DNA of 64,000 bases, taken from the NCBI GenBank assembly GCA_947044365.1, contig OX345636.1, positions 4,422,001 to 4,486,000 of the forward strand, given 5' to 3'. Shown piece by piece: positions 34,435-46,730 of this stretch. This DNA is from Petrosia ficiformis (Eukaryota > Porifera > Demospongiae > Haplosclerida > Petrosiidae). The first letter of the stretch is position 1, and every line of letters begins with the position of its first letter. The translations under genes and the position numbers were made by a program. The notes under the pieces were generated by a model. That model did not search any database. It was not told the DNA's origin and saw only the letters and a program-made list of their open reading frames with translations.

Positions 34435-34783
34435 ATTGATTTGTTAATTCAACCAATTTTATTGGTTACATCAGTTTCATCAGTGTTCTATTTGTTGCTG
34501 AATATGAATAGCTTTGTGCAATTTAGTTAATGAGCCAATTCTAATGAGCCAAACCATTATTAAATCTTACAAAGTACATAGAGCAATGATTTAGCTCATT
34601 AACTAAGTTATGTTAATATATAGTTTTATAGAGCAGCTAATCCAGTGTACTATAAACAACAATTGAGAGTATGCTCTCACATTCACTATCAAAGAGAACA
34701 CAGAAGCGAAACATATAATTATGTAAGATATGTTTTAACCGATGAAATTGGTTAAAACAACAAATCAGTTTTTAGAGTGTAGT
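34435..34783. mobile_element. CACTG-type MITE in each 2.7-kb unit
   Basis: Ends CACTGTAAAAATTGATTTGT and ACAAATCAGTTTTTAGAGTG are inverted, with AACCAATTTTATTGGTTA / TAACCGATGAAATTGGTTAA just inside, and TA on both sides. Copies lie at ~37124-37472 and ~39837-40190. Confidence 0.8.
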
Positions 34784-35374
34784 GAAATACAATTATAAAT
34801 ATCTCTGACATTCATAATAATTGTGATAAAGGTGCACAAAGATCCCGGTAATGGAAGTACAGACCTACTTAATTATTATATACAAATCAGGTCTTGTGGA
34901 TTACCAATGTGGTTGTGGTATGTCAACATTCTATTGCTCATAATGCAGATGCTCTGTTTGATGTGGTCGGGCAGCATTTTCGTTCAAGTATTTGCCCTTT
35001 GACATTCCATTGCAGTTAGCTTAGTGTATGTTAAATTGAGATTAGAATAGCATGTTGATGTATAATAATACATGTTTCTAGCTGGATCTAGTGAAGGATT
35101 TCTAATTGCACAAGTAATTATGTTGTAGTACCAGACATCAAATCATGACGTTTGCAAGATTACATTGTAATATTTATTATCTACAGTTGCAGTTGCAATA
35201 TACACATACATATATATATAATATACAATGTACTGTAAACGTAATAGGTTATTTTAACCTTTAGTTGGTTTCAGGAGTTTCAATACAAATATATTTTCAT
35301 CAACATGCATGCTGATTTATTTTTCCTGCTAGCTAAAATTTACAAGTCATGTGCAGTTGATTTGATCTTGATCT

Positions 35375-36470
35375 ACACTGTAAAAATGTATATGTTATTT
35401 TAACAGACCAGTTACCTCAGTTGCATGTACATTTATAATACATAGTTAGAAACATCAAATACGAGGATAATTAACATTTTATCTGGTTATAAAATAGCTA
35501 TATATATAATAAAAAGACTACAGTCATGATTGTACATTTTACATGTGGCAGTAAGGTGTATATTGTTACATACATTCATGATTGCATGATTACTGATAAC
35601 AATTGTTTTTACTATAACCAATAATTTGAAACAAATCGTTTCATATTATCTCATTATCAATAACAGCCTCTTTATATGGTAGTAGAGTGTATATTGGTAT
35701 ATACATTCCTGATTGCATGATTAGTTTTTACTATAACCAATAATTTGAAACAAATCGTTTCATATTATCTCATTTTCAAGTTATCAATAACAGCCTCTTT
35801 ATATGGTAGTAGGGTATTGGTATGTATATTCCTGATTGCATGATTAGTTTTTACTATAACCTATAATTTGAAACAAATCGTTTCATATTATCTCATTTTG
35901 AAGCTATCAATAACAGCCTCTTTATATGGTAGTAGGGTGTATATTGGTATGTACATTCCTGATTGGATGATTAGTTTTTACTATAACCTATGATTTGAAA
36001 CAAATCGTTTCATATTATCTCATTTTGAAGTTATCAATAACAGCCTCTTTATATGATAGTAGGGTATATATTGGTATGTACATTCCTGATTGCATGATTA
36101 GTTTTTACTATAACCTATAATTTGAAACAAATCGTTTCATATTATCTCATTTTGAAGTTATCAATAACAGCCTCTTTATATGGTAGTAGGGTGTATATTG
36201 GTATGTACATTCCTAATTGCATGATTAGTTTTTACTATAACCAATAATTTGAAACAAATCGTTTCATATTATCTCATTTTGAAGTTATCAATAACAGCCT
36301 CTTTATATGGTAGTAAGGTGTATTTGGGTATATGCATTTATGAGTATATTCATAACATTCCTTTTTCCCATACAGCTATATTATAACCAGACAAAATGCT
36401 AATTATCCTCTTATTTCATGTTTCTAACAATATATTGGAAATGTAAGTAAATTCATTTTTACAGTGTATA
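35375..36470. mobile_element. CACTG-type element containing a ~124-bp array, unit 1 copy (right TIR partly deleted)
   Basis: Left end CACTGTAAAAATGTATATGT followed by TAACAGACCAGTTACCTCAG. In unit 1 the right inner TIR is missing because of the 34-base gap, and only TTCATTTTTACAGTG remains. Six sub-repeats at ~119-127 bp spacing (35625, 35744, 35867, 35994, 36121, 36248) each contain the hairpin TGAAACAAATCGTTTCA. Confidence 0.8.
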
Positions 36471-38063
36471 TTGACTAATATAAAGTACATGTCATAACAA
36501 GGCATATGGTAACAAACATATTAATACAATGTAGCTATATACGCAGCATTATATTATATAGGTACAACATGTGGTGTATGTTACTACCTCATTCCAGAGT
36601 AATTAATTAATATAAATGTGCACATGAATTTGTACTTGTAATAGCAAACATGTATGTAATTATTATGGGATTTACTTGTTTAAAGTATATGTACATTGTA
36701 TTGCTTTAATACAAGGTAGCTATAATTATATATATATATATACATAGCATAGTATTATATACGTACAACGTGTGGTGTATTATTAGTATCCCAATTCACA
36801 TCTGCGAAAACAACAGATGTTACTAGCTCATTTCAGAGTTAATTATAAATAATATAAATGTGTACATGAAGGTGTACTTATAATAGCGAATAACGTGTGA
36901 TGTACTCCGGAGATATTTGAAAAGCCAGGACATGTATAATACCATTCTTTATTATGGCATGTAATTTATATACTACTTGTAAACATTATGCATAGCTAGA
37001 CAAGAAAGCAGCATTGATTTATATAGTCTCAGGAGGAATTGAAACTCATGTAACCAAATGAGGGTTAAAATAGCCTATTCATTATTGCAGTGAATACTCT
37101 GCATAATTACATACACTGTAAAAATTGATTTGTTAATTCAACCAATTTTATTGGTTACATCAGTTTCATCAGTGTTCTATTTGTTGCTGAATATGAATAG
37201 CTTTGTGCAATTTAGTTAATGAGCCAATTCTAATGAGCCAAACCATTATTAAATCTTACAAAGTACATAGAGCAATGATTTAGCTCATTAACTAAGTTAT
37301 GTTAATATATAGTTTTATAGAGCAGCTAATCCAGTGTACTATAAACAACAATTGAGAGTATGCTCTCACATTCACTATCAAAGAGAACACAGAAGCGAAA
37401 CATATAATTATGTAAGATATGTTTTAACCGATGAAATTGGTTAAAACAACAAATCAGTTTTTAGAGTGTAGTGAAATACAATTATAAATATCTCTGACAT
37501 TCATAATAATTGTGATAAAGGTGCACAAAGATCCCGGTAATGGAAGTACAGACCTACTTAATTATTATATACAAATCAGGTCTTGTGGATTACCAATGTG
37601 GTTGTGGTATGTCAACATTCTATTGCTCATAATGCAGATGCTCTGTTTGATGTGGTCGGGCAGCATTTTCGTTCAAGTATTTGCCCTTTGACATTCCATT
37701 GCAGTTAGCTTAGTGTATGTTAAATTGAGATTAGAATAGCATGTTGATGTATAATAATACATGTTTCTAGCTGGATCTAGTGAAGGATTTCTAATTGCAC
37801 AAGTAATTATGTTGTAGTACCAGACATCAAATCATGACGTTTGCAAGATTACATTGTAATATTTATTATCTACAGTTGCAGTTGCAATATACACATACAT
37901 ATATATATAATATACAATGTACTGTAAACGTAATAGGTTATTTTAACCTTTAGTTGGTTTCAGGAGTTTCAATACAAATATATTTTCATCAACATGCATG
38001 CTGATTTATTTTTCCTGCTAGCTAAAATTTACAAGTCATGTGCAGTTGATTTGATCTTGATCT

Positions 38064-39190
38064 ACACTGTAAAAATGTATATGTTATTTTAACAGACCAG
38101 TTACCTCAGTTGCATGTACATTTATAATACATAGTTAGAAACATCAAATACGAGGATAATTAACATTTTATCTGGTTATAAAATAGCTATATATATAATA
38201 AAAAGACTACAGTCATGATTGTACATTTTACATGTGGCAGTAAGGTGTATATTGTTACATACATTCATGATTGCATGATTACTGATAACAATTGTTTTTA
38301 CTATAACCAATAATTTGAAACAAATCGTTTCATATTATCTCATTATCAATAACAGCCTCTTTATATGGTAGTAGAGTGTATATTGGTATATACATTCCTG
38401 ATTGCATGATTAGTTTTTACTATAACCAATAATTTGAAACAAATCGTTTCATATTATCTCATTTTCAAGTTATCAATAACAGCCTCTTTATATGGTAGTA
38501 GGGTATTGGTATGTATATTCCTGATTGCATGATTAGTTTTTACTATAACCTATAATTTGAAACAAATCGTTTCATATTATCTCATTTTGAAGCTATCAAT
38601 AACAGCCTCTTTATATGGTAGTAGGGTGTATATTGGTATGTACATTCCTGATTGGATGATTAGTTTTTACTATAACCTATGATTTGAAACAAATCGTTTC
38701 ATATTATCTCATTTTGAAGTTATCAATAACAGCCTCTTTATATGATAGTAGGGTATATATTGGTATGTACATTCCTGATTGCATGATTAGTTTTTACTAT
38801 AACCTATAATTTGAAACAAATCGTTTCATATTATCTCATTTTGAAGTTATCAATAACAGCCTCTTTATATGGTAGTAGGGTGTATATTGGTATGTACATT
38901 CCTAATTGCATGATTAGTTTTTACTATAACCAATAATTTGAAACAAATCGTTTCATATTATCTCATTTTGAAGTTATCAATAACAGCCTCTTTATATGGT
39001 AGTAAGGTGTATTTGGGTATATGCATTTATGAGTATATTCATAACATTCCTTTTTCCCATACAGCTATATTATAACCAGACAAAATGCTAATTATCCTCT
39101 TATTTCATGTTTCTAACAATATATTGGAAATGTAAGTGCAACTGAGGTAACAAGTGTTCTGTTAAAATAACAAATTCATTTTTACAGTGT
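38064..39190. mobile_element. CACTG-type element containing a ~124-bp array, unit 2 copy (both TIRs intact)
   Basis: Left CACTGTAAAAATGTATATG and right end with GCAACTGAGGTAACAAGTG, GTTAAAATAACAAATTC and TTTTTACAGTG are inverted repeats of ~50 bp, flanked by TA on each side. Internally it carries the same six hairpin-bearing sub-repeats as unit 1. Confidence 0.85.
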
Positions 39191-40489
39191 ATATTGACTA
39201 ATATAAAGTACATGTCATAACAAGGCATATGGTAACAAACATATTAATACAATGTAGCTATATACGCAGCATTATATTATATAGGTACAACATGTGGTGT
39301 ATGTTACTACCTCATTCCAGAGTAATTAATTAATATAAATGTGCACATGAATTTGTACTTGTAATAGCAAACATGTATGTAATTATTATGGGATTTACTT
39401 GTTTAAAGTATATGTACATTGTATTGCTTTAATACAAGGTAGCTATAATTATATATATATATATACATAGCATAGTATTATATACGTACAACGTGTGGTG
39501 TATTATTAGTATCCCAATTCACATCTGCGAAAACAACAGATGTTACTAGCTCATTTCAGAGTTAATTATAAATAATATAAATGTGTACATGAAGGTGTAC
39601 TTATAATAGCGAATAACGTGTGATGTACTCCGGAGATATTTGAAAAGCCAGGACATGTATAATACCATTCTTTATTATGGCATGTAATTTATATACTACT
39701 TGTAAACATTATGCATAGCTAGACAAGAAAGCAGCATTGATTTATATAGTCTCAGGAGGAATTGAAACTCATGTAACCAAATGAGGGTTAAAATAGCCTA
39801 TTCATTATTGCAGTGAATACTCTGCATAATTACATACACTGTAAAAATTGATTTGTTAATTCAACCAATTTTATTGGTTACATCAGTTTCATCAGTGTTC
39901 TATTTGTTGCTGAATATGAATAGCTTTGTGCAATTTAGTTAATGAGCCAATTCTAATGAGCCAAACCATTATTAAATCTTACAAAGTACATAGAGCAATG
40001 ATTTAGCTCATTAACTAAGTTATGTTAATATATAGTTTTATAGAGCAGCTAATCCAGTATACTATAAACAACAATTGAGAGTATGCTCTCACATTCACTA
40101 TCAAAGAGAACACAGAAGCGAAACATATAATTATGTAAGATATGTTTTAACCGATGAAATTGGTTAAAACAACAAATCAGTTTTTAGAGTGTAGTGAAAT
40201 ACAATTATAAATATCTCTGACATTCATAATAATTGTGATAAAGGTGCACAAAGATCCCGGTAATGGAAGTACAGACCTACTTAATTATTATATACAAATC
40301 AGGTCTTGTGGATTACCAATGTGGTTATGGCATGTAATTTATAAACTACTTCTAAACATTGTGCATAGCTAGACAAGAAAGCAGCATTGATTTATATAGT
40401 CTCAGGAGGAATTGAAACTCATGTAACCAAATGAGAGGTAAAATAACCCATTCATTATTGCAGTGAATACTCTGCATAATTACATAGTG

Positions 40490-42232
40490 AAATACAATTA
40501 TTAAATATCCCTACAATAGTTCTGAACCTTCAGGTAAAAAATAACTTTCTATTTATATTTCTTGTTCATTGAAGAAGTCCAAATGAATGCTACAAATAGG
40601 TAGTGAGCCTTGTTATCTCAACTTTAAGACCCGAGCAATCTGGACTGTTTTACCTGAAGCTGATGAGCTCACTATTTTCATAAGAGATATTTCTGGATTT
40701 AATCTTCTCTCGATCAAGGGTTGATGGTCTAGGTACCTCAGGGTTTTCCTGTTGTACAGTATTTGCCCTTTGACGTTCCTTTGATTTTAGTTTAGTGTAT
40801 GTTAAATTGAGATTAGAATAGCATGTTGATGTATAATAATACATGTTTCTAGCTAGATCTAGTGAAGGATTTGCAAGTCCATGCTTCTGAAGAGTAATAG
40901 TGCTATTGTGATTTCTAGTTGCACAAGTAATTATGTTGTAGTACCAGACATCAAATCATGACGTTTGCAAGATTACATTACAATATTTATTATCTACAGT
41001 TACAGTTACAATATGTACTCTACAAATGAATGGCTTATTTAAACCCTCATTTGGTTACATGAGTTTCAATTCCTCCTGAGACTGTATAAGTCAATGCTTC
41101 TTTCTTGTCCAGCTAGGTGATTTTTACAAGTAGTAATTTCATTTTGATCTATATTGACAAATTATGGCATGATAACAAAAGCAATGCAATGTACATGTGG
41201 TGACGTTTCAAATAATTGGGGAGTATATCACATGTTATTTGCTATTATTAGTACAAATTCATGTACATAATTATATTAATTAATTACTCTAGTAACGTCT
41301 GTTGTTTTTGCAGATGTTGGAATTGAAATATTAATAATACACCTTACACAGCAAAAACAGTTGGTTTATTTTAACCTTAAAACTCAAACAAGCCACTATG
41401 TTTGTTGTTACTTTAACCAGGGATGGTTACAATAATCTACTTGACACTTAATGAACTTCTACTAGTTAAAACTAACCATGTAGGTATCATTAACATTTCA
41501 TATTGTCAAAGTCATCAATTGCTGATTAAAAAAATCCGTTTAAGAAAGTCAAATAAAACTTTGAATAATTTCGCACAAAATACAGTGAAATAAAATGCTT
41601 AATAATACACGATTTACTGAAACATAGACAGTGTAAAAAAAGTAATATAAGTACCTCCTACTGGCACTTATATCCTTGCTTATTGCAAAAGTTTAAGTTC
41701 AATATAATTATGCTTATATCCAAGCTTACAACAGTTTATATCAGCTTATAGGTTCAGTTATAAGACATGTGTTATAAGAATGCCTATATCAATGGTATAA
41801 AGGATAGCTTATAGCAGAATTATACACACATTGTAATCATATGCAATGCTTATAATAAATTAGTTAACCCGACTAATCACTTGATCACTTTGAAAAGAGA
41901 AAATACTTAACATGAAACTGCTAGCATGGTATGATACAAAACAAACAATATCTGAAAAGTTTAAAGTATGAAATAATGAAATACATAACAAAATAATATC
42001 AAACCTGAAAAAAGTACAAAGTGTAAGTATGAAATAACAGGAAAATTATAATAAACATGTCTCTGCATGATACTGTCTCATGTGGAGGGATTAATGAATT
42101 AGGTATACAGTTAGTTTATTCTAAACCACTCCCATCAGATACTGAAAACTCGGAATCAGAGACCATCTCATTGTCGGATTGACCACTGTGATGACTGGTG
42201 ACATCTGTAGCAGTTTCTTGTGATAATTGATT
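40490..42232. other. Intergenic with MITE remnants
   Basis: 40770-41000 repeats pieces of the 2.7-kb unit; 41020-41350 is a CACTG-type MITE fragment (AATGGCTTATTTAAACCCTC). 41360-42230 shows GCTTATA-rich sequence but no gene. The minus-strand frame at 40650-40844 is mostly repeat-derived. Confidence 0.45.
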
Positions 42233-43948
42233 TACTTGGTGCACATAATGTCATAGCAACATCATGCATGTATAGTCTGGCGAGCAGACCTTTCGCCTCC
42301 GCTTTTATATTGGGACAGGGTGGAGGAAAGGTCTGGATTCTCTTGACACGATCTCATGGGCTCTACAGGAATGTTGATAGAGCCAATCAGATACATGTAG
42401 TCACATGACTCTAGCCATGAGCACGAGATTAAAATAGACATATAAATTCCTCACATCCTAATTTTGAGGCCATCGTAAATGGGACAAACTTTATAATTAT
42501 AACACATATATTGTTTTCACTAAAGATATATGCCACTCATTAATTAGAACTCATTGATTGTGAACAATCTGTTCAAACGTTCGCTTGTAGTATACCTCAT
42601 CTGCAATCAAGAACGAGACACAGTACTGTGCAAATTGATATTGTGCTAGCCAAGTGGGATCAAGCTTATTCATTACAAACTTCTCATAATATACTGTAGC
42701 GGATTTAGATTATAAAAAGTTATTATACTGTATGTAATTATGTATTCCTTCAATCTATAAAACAACATTGTACATAGATTATATCAATATTAACAATACT
42801 TACAATAATATGTATTAAATACACATACCTGTTGATATCTAGTGTTTTTATGACTAACAATACCTTTTAGATGTCTAGAGATTGTCTAGTAGCAAAACTG
42901 GCAAAATCACTATTATTATAATACTGAATAAGATGATTTTGCCACACGACTATCTCTGACGATCTCTAGGCATCTAAAAGGTATTGTTAGTCATAAAAAC
43001 ACTATAATTATAGATATCAACAGGTATGTGTGTATTAAGACTTGTCTCTATAATTTCAGCTCATCACTTGCAATTGAAATGTATGAACAGTCATTTTTTT
43101 CCATACTCTCTGATACATATAATATACAATGTGTCAATAGTATTACTTTACATGGATTGAATGTCCCTGTCAAATTACACATGATCTAATATTCAGTTTA
43201 TAGAATGAAGGAATTTACAGTTACTTTCAAAATACACGTAAGTTGTAAATAAAATAAATTGTTGGTAGTTATGGAATATGAGTAGACAGTAGAGTAGTTA
43301 TTTTAACAATTTTGTTTTTGTAGTGAATTTCATGGAACGAAGGAATTTACAGTAAATACATATTATTGTAAGTATTGTTGATATTGTTATAATCTATGTA
43401 CAATGTTGTTTTATAGATTGAAGGAATACATAATTACATACAGTATAATAACTTTTTATAATATAAATCTAAATCCACTACAGTATATTATGAGAAGTTT
43501 GTAATGAATAAGCTTGATCCCACTTGGCTAGCAAAGTATCAATTTGCACAGTACTGTGTCTCGTTCTTGATCGCAGATGAGGAATACTACAAGCGAACGT
43601 TTGAACCGGATTGTTCACAATCAATGAGTTCTAATTCATGAGTGGTGGCATATATCTTTAGTGAAAACAATATATGTGTTCTAATTATAAAGTTTGTCAC
43701 ATTTACGATGGCCTCAAAATTAGGATGTGAGGAATTTGTATGTCTATTTTAATCCTGTGCTCATGGCTAGAGTCATGTGACTACATGTATCTCATTGGAC
43801 ATTCCTGTAGAGCCCATGAAATCGTGTCAAGAGAATCCAGACCTTTCCCCCACCCTGTCCCAATATAAAAGTGGAGCCGAAAGGTCTGCTCGCCAGACTA
43901 TACATGCATAATGCTACTATGACATTATGTGCACCAAGTATAAAATAC
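42233..43948. repeat. Large imperfect palindrome (~0.7-1.0 kb arms)
   Basis: TTGGTGCACATAATGTCATA at 42236 is mirrored by TATGACATTATGTGCACCAA ending near 43938. Inner matches include GTCTGGCGAGCAGACCTTTC, TGGGATCAAGCTTATTCATT and GTTGATATCTAGTGTTTTTA. The centre is near 42930. The right arm carries ~350 bp absent from the left. Single arms recur at 16850-17400 and 53030-54365. No convincing gene. Confidence 0.85.
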
Positions 43949-44140
43949 TCATTTCCCTATCTGTCTTTGATCCTGCATATTTATGGTCACTGCTAATACA
44001 TGTCCCAGTAATGTGATTAAAACCAAAATGCAACAAGTACATAATTATGTAATTTTCCGCATTATTTCCGCGATATCTCCTTCCCAGATACGTATATCCA
44101 ATTAATTATCCTTCGCCCACGTAGGGGAGCGGTGAGCGTG

Positions 44141-44147
44141 TATAAAA
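44141..44147 (+). promoter_or_regulatory. TATA box of PLAT-like copy B
   Basis: TATAAAA at 44141 precedes a likely start near 44170. GTAAGT at 44195 and ATTAG at 44345 could bound a 5'UTR intron just before the ATG at 44397. The same arrangement is present upstream of both other copies. Confidence 0.55.
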
Positions 44148-44396
44148 ACCCATGTTTTATCACATTTGATACCAGTTGCTCTAAAGTTTTGAAAGTAAGT
44201 ATATGTGTATTATTATTTTTGTGTGATAACTACTCTCAATGTACAGATGTTTTGTATTGTAACCATAGTTTTTGCAGTGGTACTCTACATGCAATAACTA
44301 TCATCATTTTCATAATTATCATTTTAATTTATATTCCAAACATTAGATATATTCACACTCAAAAAGGCCGGTCATTATTTTCTGAATAATCACAAT

Positions 44397-45010
44397 ATGA
44401 CAAGCATCAACATACTTGTTATATTAGGACTCTTGTCTCTGTCCAGTATCATTAAAGCTGTTCCAGTCATTGATTCACTAGACAATGGTGAACAAAAAAA
44501 TTGCATTGCTCCTAGTAAGTATACGTAATTCATAATTTTAATTATTATATTTATGCTGTAACATGTCTGCATAATCTGGTTCAAAATTTGTTTTCTTGTA
44601 CAGGAGCATGTCTGGACTCACTCTACATAATGGGGTTCACCTCAGGCCTTGATTATGCAGGCACTGATGTTAGTCATGCTGTGACAATCGGACTAGCTGA
44701 TGGAATTACCAAACTTAGTCTTCTTCCAAACCTCCCAGAACAAGATTACTAGAAGCACAAGGGAGACCTGTGGAAGATAAGTTTTAAAGATGACTTTCTT
44801 CTAAATTATTGTGTCATGAAATATGATATCAGATCAATTGCTATAATGGAGAATGGTGATGATGGTTGGAATATTGAGACAATTGTCACATTCATCAAAA
44901 GTGGCAATGATTATGAGCTGGCAACAAGTGACTTTCATGTCAACCACTGGATTGATGGTAATCGTAAAGGTGACTCTCATCGTCGCCTAGACCTAACCCT
45001 TGTTTTTTAA
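44397..45010 (+). CDS. PLAT-like small secreted protein, copy B, with in-frame TAG
   Basis: Exon 1 (44397-44514) encodes a signal peptide (MTSINILVILGLLSLSSIIK) and ends CCTA|GTAAGT. Exon 2 (44604-45010) starts after TTGTACAG and completes ~174 codons. The body shows PLAT/LH2-like features: AGTDVSHAVTIGLADG near the start, DLWKISFKDDF, DIRSIAIMENGDDGWNIETI, then VNHWIDGN. PLAT domains are beta-sandwiches found in lipid- and protein-binding secreted or membrane proteins; the assignment is by motif and is not certain. A TAG (44750-44752) interrupts the frame after LPEQDY, yet ~85 codons beyond it stay open. All three paralogs have this TAG. Otherwise this is the best-preserved copy. It is a pseudogene or uses readthrough. 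Confidence 0.6.
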
Positions 45011-45411
45011 CTGAAAATGTGTGCATGAATGCTTTTAATGTATGTGCATTCTGCATGATGTTTAATTTTTTAAATTTCTTTTATAATCACATATGCTATA
45101 TACTATAGTTGTAAATTGTAGTTTCAGTTTTAACTTTTTCCCTCCAAATATTATTATTAATGTAAACAAATTGGAAGAATTTTCTTTTTAATGAATTTCA
45201 TATTTTGAAAAAAATAGTGCAGTCATATCCCGTTACAAATAAATATATAACTAGCATTTATACAGCTATGGAATTATATTGTTTAAGGTGGGCATCTATA
45301 ATGAATGCACTCACAGTGCAGTACCTTCGCCACAATTATTGCGATTTGTGAAACAAAAATGATTCAGCACTAACAAGAAAATATTTGCAGACAATATTTT
45401 ACTGTAATAAT
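45011..45411. other. 3' flank of PLAT-like copy B
   Basis: Non-coding sequence shared with 15380-15794 and 51540-51959 in reverse orientation, including the GGCGAAGGTAC.GCACTGTGAG repeat scrap. Nothing else recognised. Confidence 0.5.
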
Positions 45412-45600
45412 AATTATTGTAATAACTGTATGTGTTGATTAGAACTATTGCCAGGGATGGGCACAAATATTTAATGTTGAGTAGAGCAGCTTCTCGATTT
45501 AAACTGTTAAATGCTTCACTTGTATCATCTTGAAATAATTGTCGCATTGCATGTATGACACACAGCTTCACCTCCAGCCTGCTAAAAGCAGAACTTCAAC
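45412..45600 (-). pseudogene. Retroelement RT fragment, inverted copy
   Basis: The minus-strand frame reads [20 protein letters not shown], then [20 protein letters not shown] and NTYS. The VDA(T)N block is deleted relative to the copy at 15165. Extends to the same breakpoint motif AAAGCAGAACTT. Confidence 0.65.
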
Positions 45601-45930
45601 ATCTTAGATAACAACAACATCTCCAGGCTGTTGCAGAATTACAGCCAAGACTACCTGACTCGCCGAAGGCGAGTGTGTTATGTAAACGAGACCTTTATTG
45701 ACCGCCCAAGTGCTACATTGAAACACACGATGCACTGTCAAGTGTGTTCTAAGTGATTTATTGACGATCTGGTGAACTACCACTGTGGTTGAAGCAGCTT
45801 CGTTAGTAGAGGTGAGCAAAGTGTGCAATAACTATTTATTGCACGCAAAAGTGTGCAATAAGTGATTTAATGGTCAATCACGTGACGCAATATCTGCACT
45901 CTGATTGGCCACAGGTCACATGATCAGCAA
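45601..45930. other. Retroelement scrap and unannotated sequence
   Basis: 45601-45650 matches 51260-51320, the region upstream of the retroelement C-terminal ORF (CTGTTGCAGAATTACAGCCA). The rest includes GTGTGCAATAA repeats (three within 45818-45862). No gene. Confidence 0.45.
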
Positions 45931-46560
45931 TAATGACTAATATAAAGTACATGTCATAACAAGACATATGGTAACAAACATATTAATACAATGTAGCTAT
46001 ATACATAGCATAGTATTATATAGGTACAACCTGTGGTGTATTATCTGTGAAAACAACAGATTTTACTAGCTCACTCCAGAGTAATTAAATATGCATGAAT
46101 TTGTACTTGTAATGGAAAACCTGTGATATACTCCACAGATATTTGAAAAGTCATCACGTGTATATAATTATTACAGGATTTACGTGTTTAAAGTACTTGT
46201 ACATTGTATTGGTTTTGTTAATTAACACAATGTAGCTATATACATATGTAGCATAGTATTATATTGGTACAACCAGTTGTGTATTATTAGTATTCAGATC
46301 TTAACATCTGCAAAACCACAGATGTTACTAGCTCATTGCAGAGTAATTAAATATATGTACATGAAGTTATACGCAAATAATGTGATGTACTCAACAGATA
46401 TTTGATTAGTCAGCACATGTATGTACCATTTTTTTATTATGCATGGCGTGTACTGTATATACTGGTCAATATACAAGACAGACAAGAAAGCAGCATTGAT
46501 TTATATAGTCTCAGGAGTAATTGAAACTCAAACGAGGGTTAAAATAACACATTCATTTTT
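45930..46560. repeat. CACTG-type MITE (GGGTTATTTTAACCC family), inverted
   Basis: Reverse-complement relative of 1388-2176: it contains GTTACTAGCTCATTGCAGAG and ends GAGGGTTAAAATAACACATT. Non-coding. Confidence 0.6.
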
Positions 46561-46730
46561 ACAATGTTGGTATAGGGTTTTGAAAATACCCCAACTATAA
46601 CTAAACAAACTCAGTCTGAATATGTTCCTCTTCCTACCTATCCAAGTCTTTGCTAAACAAATGAAGTACATGTTTCCTTTTCACCAGGTATTACATGACT
46701 CACATTACATATTACATCATAATTACCCTC

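Larger units (their letters stand above)
34283..40326. repeat. 2.7-kb direct tandem repeat, 2.2 copies
   Basis: Units start (ACTACTTGTAAACATTAT) at 34283, 36972 and 39695; the third is cut after ~630 bp at 40326, followed by another diverged piece to ~40490. Spacings are 2689 and 2723. The 34-base difference is a single gap near 36437, where unit 1 lacks GCAACTGAGGTAACAAGTGT and the following AT-rich bases. Apart from that gap, the stretches I compared by eye are almost identical, for example a single G/A change near 40060. No genes; each unit contains CACTG-type MITEs and a ~124-bp sub-array. Either a very recent tandem duplication or an assembly duplication. Confidence 0.93.

Noticed and set aside
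35586..36340. Hairpin-bearing repeats at ~124-bp spacing as CRISPR or tRNA-like array
   Set aside because: Whole units are conserved, not only the hairpin, and the array lies inside a TIR element.
44132..44389. 85-codon frame starting MSVYKNPCF, present in three copies
   Set aside because: It spans the TATA box, putative start site and a likely 5'UTR intron of the PLAT-like gene; repetition follows from the duplication.
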